Origin: Oligoflexia bacterium
GTDB lineage: Bacteria > Bdellovibrionota > UBA1018
Direction of reading: 5' to 3'
Assembly: GCA_903895855.1 (NCBI GenBank)
Contig: CAITVN010000015.1
Span: 1 to 64,000, forward strand
DNA length: 64,000 nt
This document shows, piece after piece, positions 53,952-61,657 of this stretch. The notes below the pieces were generated by a model. It saw only the letters and a program-made list of their open reading frames with translations, made no database searches and was not told where the DNA came from. Positions within the stretch are counted from its first letter, which is position 1. Each line of letters begins with the position of its first letter. Made by a program: the position numbers and the translations under genes.

Positions 53952-54509
53952 TCAGCAGTTCGCAAACACCAATTCGACGCTCATTAATGAACCGGGTTTG
54001 ACACTGATCGTGAGGGCACCTTTTGAGATCAGTGCTGGCTGCAGACGCTTACCCAGCAGGTTGAGTTGCCAGGCTTTCATGGGCGGTAACGGAGTTCGCA
54101 AAACGGCACTCAGTTCTCTTGAAGTCGGGTTGTAGAATCTCACTTTGGCGCTACCGTTAGATTTGTCTTCTTCTACCAAGCTTAACACCATTTCAGGTGG
54201 CTCGAGAGAGTATGAAGAAGTAGGTGGTGCCGACAGTGGCATCATTTTGGGTTCTGTCTTTACTTCTCTTTCTACCGTTACTTCGCTTGATTTTGGCATT
54301 TGAGTCTGCACTGCAATTTGAACTGCAATTTGAACTGGTACTTGAATCGGACTTGGCACAGGTACGCGAACGGGTTCGCGGGTGTGGCTGGGGGCATCCG
54401 GAATAAAATCAGTCGGATTAAATTGCGCCGTCATTTCATCGTCAAAAATCGAAAGCTCAGCTTTGACTCGGGTTTTTCTGGGTTTTTTTGAGGCAGGTTC
54501 GTGATTCAT
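53952..54509 (-). CDS. unknown protein with C-terminal beta-sandwich
   Basis: 185 residues. Residues 1-110 are disordered-looking, Pro/Val/Gln-rich, with a repeated VPVQIAVQ element. Residues ~110-183 form strands (VRFYNPTSRELSAVLRTPLP, MSVELVF) that resemble the C-terminal sandwich of alpha-mannosidase-type enzymes, but no catalytic domain is present. Its start overlaps the parA stop by four bases. It may be the partner (ParB-like cargo adaptor) of the ParA ATPase, an inference from position only. Confidence 0.6.
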   Translation of the reverse strand: MNHEPASKKPRKTRVKAELSIFDDEMTAQFNPTDFIPDAPSHTREPVRVPVPSPIQVPVQIAVQIAVQTQMPKSSEVTVEREVKTEPKMMPLSAPPTSSYSLEPPEMVLSLVEEDKSNGSAKVRFYNPTSRELSAVLRTPLPPMKAWQLNLLGKRLQPALISKGALTISVKPGSLMSVELVFANC

Positions 54510-55381
54510 ACCGCGACCTCGGGCTCGAAGTTCGCTCGACTGTCTTGTCGTTGGGCGCTGGTCTTTGTGAGACCAACTTTGATTACCGTTTGGTGAATGC
54601 TTTGGGCGAGTTTTTGATAATCTTCTCGGGCTTTACTTTTTGGATAAGCCTCAGTGATCAGTTTGCGCTTGATTTGCGCGGTTTTGATCTTTGAGTCGAC
54701 TCGAATGGGGTCGTAGACCACCCCGCCGCTCATGAGATCTGCGTCGGCCATGCGTTGTAGGTCGTCAAGAATAGTCATGTCGAGGTTGCGTCGTTGGTCG
54801 TACATCGTTGGCACGACCCCGAGTACTTTGCACGGACTGAGGTTCTTAGCTTGAAAGTGATTTCGAAGATTTTCTAGAAAAAACATCGTGTTTTTAACTC
54901 CGACCACGGCCAAAAGATCAGTCGTGCAAGGAATCAGGCAGTACTCAGCGTACATCGCAATGTTTGCTGAAATGAGCGACAGTGCGGGGGGTGAGTCAAT
55001 GATGACATAGTCGTAATCGGCATCAAACGGTTTCATGAGCCGAGTGAGAATGAGCTCGCTGTCTGTAGCATTTGCGAAGGTTTTCTCGAAATCTCTCATC
55101 ATTCGGCCACCCGATAAGATGACGTCAATTTGCGGTCTGACTGAAATCTTCACCTGCGACGGGTGGGTATTTTCGATGAGTACCGAGGCGATTCCACGTT
55201 CTTGGCTGTTTGACTTGATCCCGAAAAGCGTTTTGACATTGGCCTGTTCGTCACAATCGAGAATTAAAATCTTTGCGGCGGGATGATCAGCCGCGAGGCC
55301 ATCGGCCAGGGCGACCGCCGTTGTGGTTTTTGCGACTCCGCCTTTATGGCAAAGCACTGCGATGATGGTAGGTTTTTTCAT
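54506..55381 (-). CDS. ParA-type partition ATPase
   Basis: 291 residues from ATG 55381; a 27-residue extension upstream lacks support. Deviant Walker A LCHKGGVAKTTTAVALADG, Walker A' LDCDEQAN and Walker B DYVIIDSPP identify a ParA. No N-terminal helix-turn-helix, so it resembles orphan, cargo-positioning ParAs (McdA/ParC type) that use the nucleoid as a matrix. No ParB gene lies next to it. In this cluster it could segregate magnetosomes or signalling clusters; inference. Confidence 0.87.
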   Translation of the reverse strand: MKKPTIIAVLCHKGGVAKTTTAVALADGLAADHPAAKILILDCDEQANVKTLFGIKSNSQERGIASVLIENTHPSQVKISVRPQIDVILSGGRMMRDFEKTFANATDSELILTRLMKPFDADYDYVIIDSPPALSLISANIAMYAEYCLIPCTTDLLAVVGVKNTMFFLENLRNHFQAKNLSPCKVLGVVPTMYDQRRNLDMTILDDLQRMADADLMSGGVVYDPIRVDSKIKTAQIKRKLITEAYPKSKAREDYQKLAQSIHQTVIKVGLTKTSAQRQDSRANFEPEVAV

Positions 55382-55505
55382 GGTGTTTTTACGCCTCCTT
55401 GCGTAAATAACAAGCCTACGAAGAGTGTACCGTAGGCAAAAAATTCCGCAAGGACGAAGCAAAAACGAAAGAGAAAAATTCTATTTAGTTTTAAAGTATC
55501 TAAGT

Positions 55506-55682
55506 TCAGCCAGCCGCTTTGGCGGCTTCTTGATAGCCTTCAACAAAAGACTCGCGCATCTTTTCGCCGACGGCTTCAATTTTTTCAGCCATCACGCCTA
55601 AGTCTAATAAACCTTTTTTGTGAAGATAATAGGCACCACCAGCAACAATCACGACTCCAGCAACAAATCCAAATGCGTTCAT
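55506..55682 (-). CDS. small single-TM protein
   Basis: 58 residues from ATG 55682 with an excellent GGAGGT ribosome-binding site seven bases upstream. One transmembrane helix (residues ~4-20) is followed by an amphipathic helix (MAEKIEAVGEKMRESFVEG). Small single-TM proteins of this kind are frequent in magnetosome membranes but I cannot assign a Mam family. The 292-base gap to the next gene holds a run of C residues near 55741 and no supported gene. Confidence 0.62.
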   Translation of the reverse strand: MNAFGFVAGVVIVAGGAYYLHKKGLLDLGVMAEKIEAVGEKMRESFVEGYQEAAKAAG

Positions 55683-55974
55683 ATGAATGACCTCCAAATA
55701 GGTTAACAACAGTTTAACACGGCACTTCATAGACCCGCAACCCCCCCCCATTAGTTTTTTACAAAAACCGAAACCAGAGACCAAAATATGGCTGACTCAT
55801 TGCGTAAAATAGGCGCAAGGTGACCTGAAAAATCGTAAATAATTGCCAAAATCAAAGTCAGTAATAGACGGGCGCAGCTACCTCATGTATGCACAGGCTG
55901 GTTTTTAGGTTTCGCTTTCAGTTTTTGCGCCAGAGTTTTTGGCGATGATTAAGAAGTATGGGAGTTCGATTTAA

Positions 55975-56583
55975 ATGGTGGTGCATCGAGAGGGTTACAG
56001 GTGGTTTAAATTGCCCCTGTTTGTCTTCGTGTTAGTTTCACAAATTTTATCGTTGAGTCCGTCAGTGTCTTGGGCCGAAGTAGCGCATGATTGCATTTGT
56101 CCGTTTGACGAGACGATTTTAACCAATCCGGGTACTCAGAGTTGCGGGCAGATCAATTGTCCGGCTTGTGGTCATCACTTAGTTCGCGCTCTTTACGTTG
56201 GCCCGAAGCCTGATGGCGTGTTTCAGAATAAAAACACCTTTGATCAGCCACCGACGGGTGCAACAGGTGGTTTAACGAGAGAACCTAGAACTTGGGTTCC
56301 AGATCCAGTGGGCGGTGCCCTCACGATCGCTGCGGGTGGTGCGCCGGGCGTTCCGCCTAGCAATATAACTTATACAAATACAATCGAAGGAGTCATTGAG
56401 ATTAGCTGTGCTCGCTGTCATAGCGGACCGCTACGTAATTTGATGACCTATGAAAATGTGAAAGTTTATGTCGACAACGGATTGTTGGCGATGTTGGTTC
56501 GACGAGGGGGCCCGATGAATCGCTTTGCGATGCAAGATGCACCGGTGATCATTGATTGGGCGAAAAATGGTGCGCCCAGATGA
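55975..56583 (+). CDS. exported mono-heme c-type cytochrome-like protein
   Basis: 202 residues, GGGAG ribosome-binding site. A signal peptide (~12-34, ending SWAE) leads into a Cys-rich segment (CICPF, CGQINCPACGHH), perhaps a metal site or second redox centre. The C-terminal ~60 residues contain one heme motif CARCH followed by MNRFAMQDAPVIIDWAKNGAPR-type ending found in class I cytochromes c, with Met as possible axial ligand. Located in the periplasm or vesicle lumen. It opens the mam operon and may supply electrons to the magnetochrome proteins. Confidence 0.75.
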   Translation: MVVHREGYRWFKLPLFVFVLVSQILSLSPSVSWAEVAHDCICPFDETILTNPGTQSCGQINCPACGHHLVRALYVGPKPDGVFQNKNTFDQPPTGATGGLTREPRTWVPDPVGGALTIAAGGAPGVPPSNITYTNTIEGVIEISCARCHSGPLRNLMTYENVKVYVDNGLLAMLVRRGGPMNRFAMQDAPVIIDWAKNGAPR

Positions 56584-56653
56584 TTAGTAAACCGAACTGG
56601 CCAACCAGGGGCCAGAGTAAATCAAAAAAAAATCAGAGAGGAAGTAAAATCGA

Positions 56654-56860
56654 ATGCAAATGATTGATAACGTAATGAGTATGAGCGTTAAGCGAAAGGT
56701 GCACTTGTCTGTGGGTGTTATGGCCCTTGTGCTCGGAATTTACGGCGTTTACGACGAATATTTTAATGTGATTGATTTTTTGAAGGGCGCCTCGCCGCTT
56801 ATTTTTATCGCGGTCGGTGTGGTAGCGCTGATTGCTGGACTCACCAAGAAGATAAACTGA
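56654..56860 (+). CDS. MamI-like protein, copy 2
   Basis: 68 residues. Two hydrophobic helices (~17-33 and ~45-63) joined by VIDFLKGASPLIFIAVG; the KGxxPxxxxxxGxxAxxxG pattern matches MamI (compare 31973). Contains EYF in place of the WW before the loop. Followed by a four-base gap and copy 3. It probably acts in vesicle formation with MamQ and the CDF protein. Confidence 0.68.
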   Translation: MQMIDNVMSMSVKRKVHLSVGVMALVLGIYGVYDEYFNVIDFLKGASPLIFIAVGVVALIAGLTKKIN

Positions 56861-56863
56861 TCT

Positions 56864-57049
56864 ATGATTCAAATCGTACTAGGATCTACATTTATAGGTT
56901 TGGGGCTTTGGGGTGTGGTTGACGAGTGGTACTACCTCAAAGATTTGATTAGCGGTGCTGCACCGGTGGCCATGATTCTTTTCGGACTCATTGCTATCTG
57001 GGTAGCGATTATTGGCGAAGACTTAAACACGAGAAACACGGAGAAATAA
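56864..57049 (+). CDS. MamI-like protein, copy 3
   Basis: 61 residues. Two helices (~4-20 and ~33-50) with DLISGAAPVAMILFGLIAI between them, and DEWYY before the loop, again the MamI pattern. Its tail is short and polar. It sits immediately after copy 2 and four bases before mamA, so the two are a local duplication within the operon. Confidence 0.65.
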   Translation: MIQIVLGSTFIGLGLWGVVDEWYYLKDLISGAAPVAMILFGLIAIWVAIIGEDLNTRNTEK

Positions 57050-57053
57050 ACAC

Positions 57054-57788
57054 ATGAGTATGGCGAATAGTGAACAAGAAAAGAAACTAGACATGGATTC
57101 AACTGAGTCGGGTGCGAAAAAGGCTAGCGGCAAGTCGGCCGAAAAAACTTCATTTGTAGTGGGTTTTGATTATTTCATTCATGTGACTATGCTAATGGCG
57201 GGAAAGCTCTTGGCGAAGACCGTTGAAGGTTATAATAATATTTTTTCAATCGACGAGAAAGATAAGACCCAAATTCACGAAAATCTGGGAAAAAAATATC
57301 TTAAGCGTGGCGAGTATGAAAAAGCGATTGATGCGTTTGAAAACGTCATTAAACAGGGCTCAAGTTCGGCACAAATTTACTACTTAACCGGCAAAGCCTA
57401 TTTTAAGAACAATCAGCTTGATAAGGCCATTGCTTGTTTCGAAAAAACACTGGTACTTGTGCCGCGAAATAAAGACGCGCTATCTCAGTTAGGTGCGACC
57501 CATCTTCGAGCTAAAGACTACGACAAATGCCTCAAAGTCTTGGGTGATGCCGCAGCCGTCAACCCAAGCGATAGCGAAATCTATTACAAAATGGGTATCG
57601 CGCACGATAAAAAAGGCGAACACGAACCGGCCATTTCGAATTTTCAAAAGGCGATTGAGCTCAAGCCAGATGTTGCGAAGTATTACCAACACCTAGGTTT
57701 CGTACTACAAGCTTCAGGCGATGCTACCGAAGCAGGTAAGTGCTTTAAGAAAGTACTCGAACTCGAAAGCAGTGAGGATCTCGATTAA
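57054..57788 (+). CDS. mamA: MamA, TPR scaffold protein
   Basis: 244 residues. A basic N-terminus (~35 residues) precedes a segment typical of MamA (FVVGFDYFIHVTMLMAGKLL...NIFSIDEKD). About five tetratricopeptide repeats follow (YLKRGEYEKAIDAFENVI, YFKNNQLDKAIACFEKTL, HLRAKDYDKCLKVLGDAA, HDKKGEHEPAISNFQKAI, LQASGDATEAGKCFKKVL). MamA coats the cytoplasmic face of magnetosomes and recruits other proteins. It overlaps mamQ (TAATG). Length is about 25 residues above the Magnetospirillum protein. Confidence 0.88.
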   Translation: MSMANSEQEKKLDMDSTESGAKKASGKSAEKTSFVVGFDYFIHVTMLMAGKLLAKTVEGYNNIFSIDEKDKTQIHENLGKKYLKRGEYEKAIDAFENVIKQGSSSAQIYYLTGKAYFKNNQLDKAIACFEKTLVLVPRNKDALSQLGATHLRAKDYDKCLKVLGDAAAVNPSDSEIYYKMGIAHDKKGEHEPAISNFQKAIELKPDVAKYYQHLGFVLQASGDATEAGKCFKKVLELESSEDLD

Positions 57789-58528
57789 TGACTGAGCGAG
57801 TAAGAAGCATCATTCGAAAAATTTCTCTCGATCAGATTGGGTCAGACAAGAAGAAAGATTTCGATGATCTTTCTGATGATGACGATCATTCTGAAGGACT
57901 CAGAGACCCATTCGGTCGGCGAGATGGAATTTACGCCGCCGCGTGGCGCTTGGGGTATCTGCTACGAAAATGGTGGGTGGTAGTTTCATTGAGTGTTTTC
58001 TCAATGATTGCCGTTTACTATTACAATAGCTTCTTGGTTCTTCAGGCGTACGCCTCTCGAGATGTCGCAACCATTCAAGTGTTTATGCAAATGAGAAGAG
58101 ACCTCTCAGCTAACCTTGAAAAATCAATAGTCGCCTATATGCAGCACGAGAAAGAAGTTTTCAAAAACGTAATCGAGATGCGGGCACTCATGGTGGGTAT
58201 GGCGCCCGACGTCAAGAAGGCACTGAGCGAAAAGAGTGATAAGAAATCAAGTGATGTTTTGGGTAAGTTTTTTGGGCTTGCCGAGCAGTACCCCGATCTT
58301 AAATTCAGCGCAGAGTTTCATTTCTTGGTATCCGCCATTGAAAATGTTGAAAAAGAAATTGCGGCCGCTCGTGTGAGATACAATGTGAGTGCTGACAATT
58401 ATGTGACTTCGCTGAGTACGGTGCCTGGTAATTTTTATGCGTTTATTTTTCGGTTTAAGCCTTTGCCGTATTTTGAGCCCGAAAAAGGGGCGTCTGACTT
58501 CGTGCCTTTAGATCTTAAATTGAAATAG
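57788..58528 (+). CDS. mamQ: MamQ, LemA-family protein
   Basis: 246 residues. A polar acidic N-terminus (~1-45) precedes one transmembrane helix (~55-80, VVVSLSVFSMIAVYYYN), then a LemA helical domain (QVFMQMRRDLSANLEKSIVAYMQHEKEVF, LKFSAEFHFLVSAIENVEKEI). The YYYN after the helix and the MQxRRDLSxNL element match MamQ, required for magnetosome-membrane formation. Start coupled to mamA. High confidence. Confidence 0.88.
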   Translation: MTERVRSIIRKISLDQIGSDKKKDFDDLSDDDDHSEGLRDPFGRRDGIYAAAWRLGYLLRKWWVVVSLSVFSMIAVYYYNSFLVLQAYASRDVATIQVFMQMRRDLSANLEKSIVAYMQHEKEVFKNVIEMRALMVGMAPDVKKALSEKSDKKSSDVLGKFFGLAEQYPDLKFSAEFHFLVSAIENVEKEIAAARVRYNVSADNYVTSLSTVPGNFYAFIFRFKPLPYFEPEKGASDFVPLDLKLK

Positions 58529-58595
58529 TTAGGCTGAATAGGCTGGTTTTGAACACTGTATCTGAATGCGATGAAGAAGGAATGGAGCTAGAAAC

Positions 58596-59066
58596 GTGAT
58601 CACTGTCTTTAAAACTTCAGACACAAGACTTAAGGCAATCTTGCTTGCTGTTTTTGTTTTGTGTTGTGTTTTGTTTGCGATTTGGAGTGACTACAATTTT
58701 GCGACTGGGTCGGGCAATCTGTGTATGTTGCTGTTTATTGCGGCGCAGTCGTATTTGCCTGCTAAACACCTTCGCATTTGGTTCATGCTAAAAGATGATA
58801 TCTTTTTTGCAAAATTTCTTCGGGTTCATTGTTGGCTGAATGTGGCCTGTTTTATCGCAATGTGTATTCATTGTTATGTCACTCATTGGCACAACACTTG
58901 GCTTTGGATTGGTCTCATTATTATGGGCTGGTTAACGTTCGGCGGGGCAATCTTGCGATTTAAGTACCCCCCGAGTGTTCGCAAGGGGTTGTACTTTTTG
59001 CACACGCAGATGTTTTTGTTCATTGCGCTGTGTTTTTGCTTACTCAAGGGACACTACGTTTTTTAA
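58596..59066 (+). CDS. four-TM b-type cytochrome / ferric reductase-like membrane protein
   Basis: 156 residues, GTG start preceded by GGAG. Four hydrophobic helices (~13-30, ~40-58, ~76-98, ~102-120) plus a terminal one (~134-150). His78 and His92 are 13 residues apart in one helix (H-x13-H) and His136 and His153 flank another, the usual setting for two b-type hemes in ferric-reductase-like or cytochrome b561 proteins. It could pass electrons from the quinone pool to periplasmic or vesicle iron. Family assignment is by motif only. Confidence 0.6.
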   Translation: MITVFKTSDTRLKAILLAVFVLCCVLFAIWSDYNFATGSGNLCMLLFIAAQSYLPAKHLRIWFMLKDDIFFAKFLRVHCWLNVACFIAMCIHCYVTHWHNTWLWIGLIIMGWLTFGGAILRFKYPPSVRKGLYFLHTQMFLFIALCFCLLKGHYVF

Positions 59067-59097
59067 ATGCCTAGGTACAGGAAAGGAATTTTAAGTC

Positions 59098-59253
59098 ATG
59101 TTGGGATTATTGATTTTGATCGCAGTTTTAGTTGGAATTGTTCTGGTCTATCGAAAACAGGTTGCGCTAGAAGAGCGCCTCGATGCGCAAAGTCGTGACA
59201 GCCGTGACTCAGATGATCTACCCAGGTCGAATAAAAACGATAAGTGGAAATAG
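59098..59253 (+). CDS. small single-TM protein
   Basis: 51 residues with an AAAGGA ribosome-binding site. Starts MLGLLILIAVLVGIVLVY, one transmembrane helix, followed by a polar charged tail (KQVALEERLDAQSRDSRD...). Located between the b-type cytochrome-like gene and the CDF gene in the mam operon. Small membrane proteins such as MamL lie at this position in other clusters, but sequence does not support naming it mamL. Confidence 0.6.
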   Translation: MLGLLILIAVLVGIVLVYRKQVALEERLDAQSRDSRDSDDLPRSNKNDKWK

Positions 59254-59282
59254 CATCAAGTGGCAGTAACTAAAGATAGAGA

Positions 59283-60359
59283 ATGACCATGGACGGACCA
59301 GACGTGAAACAGTCAGAAATACCAGAAGTGCCAGAAGTGAATGCGGCCGCAGCCGAATCGGCCGAAAAAGCTGAGCCGTCTTGCCGTACCCCCGGGTGTA
59401 AGAAGACGTGTGCCAAAGGCTGTAAACAAGCGTGTGGCCAGACTGAGGCTCAGTACGATGCTACGGGTAGGTACATACCGCCGGCTAAGTGTCACAAGTG
59501 CCTAAATTATGTTGCCACCGTTAATGTGTCGGGAAATATTTTTCTCGTCGTTATCAAAGCATACCTGGGTATAGTTGGGGGTTCTAAAGCCCTTTTTGCT
59601 GACGCTATTCACTCATTAGGAGATTTGCTCGCTAGCTTCATGATGTTTATCGCGCTCAAAGTGGCCGATCAGCCCAAGGGCGAAGATTATCAGTATGGGC
59701 GCGGAAAAGTCGAGTACATCGCGGCTCTTTTGATTGCGAGTTTCCTGGTTGTTTTGGGTGTTTTTATCTTGATCGATGGCGTGCGCGATCTGGTCAGTGG
59801 CAGGTATGTGGCACCGCACTTTGTGACGGCTTGGGGAGCCCTGATTTCTATCATCGTTAATGAGATCATGGCGCGCCAGGGTCAGTGCGTCGACGTTCGT
59901 TTTAATAAACCTTCGGTTGCTGCAGTGGCACTTGAGAGTCGTGTTGATACCTATTCTTCGGCGGCCGTTTTAGTGGGTATCATTGGTGCAAAAATTTCGT
60001 TTCCGATTATTGATTCGATTTTCGCGGTAATTGTGGCGTTGATCATTCTCAAATCAGCGGCCGATATGCTGGTTGAGTCGGTGACTAAATTAATGGACGT
60101 TTCGATGGATGAAGAGAAAATTGGCACGATCAAAGATGTCGTCATGGGAATTTCAGGTGTGTCGGGTATTGAACATGTGCGTACTCGAGAACTCGGTTCT
60201 AAAGCCGAAGTCGATGTCACAGTGTTTGTCGATAAGACACTGAGAGTTGCACAGTTTGAAGCCATTAAACTTGCGGTCTCAAACGCCGTGCGATCAAAGC
60301 TCGAATTTGACGGCGAAATTAGCGTTCGATTAAAACCATACTTAGGGGCTGAATCATGA
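59283..60359 (+). CDS. mamB: cation diffusion facilitator of MamB/MamM type
   Basis: 358 residues. A Cys-rich cytoplasmic extension (C34, C39, C43, C47, C51) precedes a CxxC (KCHKC, residues 70-73) as in MamB. Six TM helices follow, with the metal-site segments ADAIHSLGD (His and Asp) in TM2 and ESRVD (Glu and Asp) in TM5. The C-terminal cytoplasmic domain contains the dimer/metal region HVRTRELGSKAEVDVTVFVD. CDF proteins export Fe(II) or Mn(II) into the magnetosome; MamB also initiates the vesicle. The five-Cys extension is unusual. The stop overlaps the next start by four bases. Confidence 0.85.
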   Translation: MTMDGPDVKQSEIPEVPEVNAAAAESAEKAEPSCRTPGCKKTCAKGCKQACGQTEAQYDATGRYIPPAKCHKCLNYVATVNVSGNIFLVVIKAYLGIVGGSKALFADAIHSLGDLLASFMMFIALKVADQPKGEDYQYGRGKVEYIAALLIASFLVVLGVFILIDGVRDLVSGRYVAPHFVTAWGALISIIVNEIMARQGQCVDVRFNKPSVAAVALESRVDTYSSAAVLVGIIGAKISFPIIDSIFAVIVALIILKSAADMLVESVTKLMDVSMDEEKIGTIKDVVMGISGVSGIEHVRTRELGSKAEVDVTVFVDKTLRVAQFEAIKLAVSNAVRSKLEFDGEISVRLKPYLGAES

Positions 60360-61657
60360 GTAAAGACTTAAATAAAAAGTTTTGTCAGCAAGAGCTGCGA
60401 CCGTTACTAGTAACGCTGGTGGCAGTGGTTCTACTGACGGTAGGTTGGATCACCTATCATGAAGTTCAAATGAAGCGTGATCCTGCTTATGCGGCTCGCT
60501 ATCATCGGGCACTTCATCACCCGAAGCAAAATACTAATGCTGCGCAAGCTGCGGCTGCTCTTGATCCGACAGTTGTTGCGATGATGAATCCGGTGCAGGG
60601 CCAAGTGGTGGCAGCAGCCGGTGGAGGTATTCCGCCGATTAAGTTGAGTGATGTCGTGACTCATCCAAATTTTGGACAAGACTGTGCGAAGTGTCACCAA
60701 GTGATCGGCCCTAAGAGTCGGGCGCCGATTGAAGGCGGTACGATTCCAGTAACCGCGAATATGCCGCATCCTTATTGGGGCCCCTGCAATGTCTGTCATA
60801 AAGTGGTTGATGCTCAGGGTAAACCGGTAGCGCTAAGGGCCATGGATGCTCGCAGTATTCTCGGTCTCGAACTAGTAGAAGCCGATGCGATTCTGACGAC
60901 AAAACTAAACCTGCCTGATAAAAAAGGTCCGATCATCACAAAAGTGTTTCCGGGTGGTGTCGCCGAAGACCTCGGAATGCAAAATGGTGACATGTTCTTT
61001 ACGGTAGATAACCGTAAAGTCGAAACCATTGTTGAGCTTGAGCGCGCGTTGGGGGCTTTTGCTGCTGGCGATGTGGTTCGCTTGGGTATGTGGCGCGAGC
61101 GCCGAGAGAAAATTTTTAGAATGGCGATACCCGATATTGCGGCGCAAGCTGCCGAGGGTATGCCAAATCAACAACCGTTGTTTGGTCAACCAGTCGCAGC
61201 GATGACGGTTGCGCAAGTTGATCCTAATACTGCGGTTGCTGATCCGACACCTGATGCTACGATCGTTGCGGTAGCGGCTTTGGGTGGTGAGCTCAATGCC
61301 GTAGTCGCTAATGATCTCGGTACTTCGCCTTATTTTGTGATTGTCGATCTCAAGCGCAACTCATTCAAGGTGGTTCAAAATGCCGGAGGTACCGGACAGC
61401 AAGTGGTTCATGATTTGATGGATATGGGCGTTGATGCTGTTATTTGCGGGTTTATTGGCCAAGGGGCCTCGACGAGCCTGATGTCATTAGGAATCAAGAT
61501 GTATCCGGGAGTGACTGGTGATGTGAAAGGTGCGATCGGCGCATTTAAACAAGGAACATTGAAAGAGGCTAATGCAGGAGCCGCTCAAGGTGGGGCCCCG
61601 GTTGAGCAGGGGCGTAATCCTTTGATTCCCGGCGGCCAGAGAAGGAGAACCCTTTGA
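60356..61657 (+). CDS. magnetochrome-PDZ-NifX fusion protein
   Basis: 433 residues. One N-terminal TM helix (~16-36). Two magnetochrome motifs with a preceding His: HPNFGQDCAKCH and HPYWGPCNVCH (both HPx5CxxCH). A PDZ domain covers ~160-260 (GLELVEADAI, IITKVFPGGVAEDLGMQNGD). The C-terminal ~110 residues (~300-410, YFVIVDLKRNSFKVVQN, DAVICGFIGQGA) resemble the NifX/NafY cofactor-binding domain. MCR domains are magnetosome-specific c-type heme modules that oxidise iron, as in MamP, MamE and MamT. The NifX part has no established role here. Overlaps both neighbours by a few bases. Confidence 0.83.
   Translation: MSKDLNKKFCQQELRPLLVTLVAVVLLTVGWITYHEVQMKRDPAYAARYHRALHHPKQNTNAAQAAAALDPTVVAMMNPVQGQVVAAAGGGIPPIKLSDVVTHPNFGQDCAKCHQVIGPKSRAPIEGGTIPVTANMPHPYWGPCNVCHKVVDAQGKPVALRAMDARSILGLELVEADAILTTKLNLPDKKGPIITKVFPGGVAEDLGMQNGDMFFTVDNRKVETIVELERALGAFAAGDVVRLGMWRERREKIFRMAIPDIAAQAAEGMPNQQPLFGQPVAAMTVAQVDPNTAVADPTPDATIVAVAALGGELNAVVANDLGTSPYFVIVDLKRNSFKVVQNAGGTGQQVVHDLMDMGVDAVICGFIGQGASTSLMSLGIKMYPGVTGDVKGAIGAFKQGTLKEANAGAAQGGAPVEQGRNPLIPGGQRRRTL

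Noticed and set aside
55735-55755. Long C run as a phase-variation tract
   Set aside because: It is in non-coding DNA about 55 bases upstream of the small membrane gene and not near a promoter I can define.
56592-56620. CTGGCC-n7-GGCCAG hairpin before the second mamI as a terminator
   Set aside because: No T-run follows on the plus strand, and the flanking genes look like one operon.
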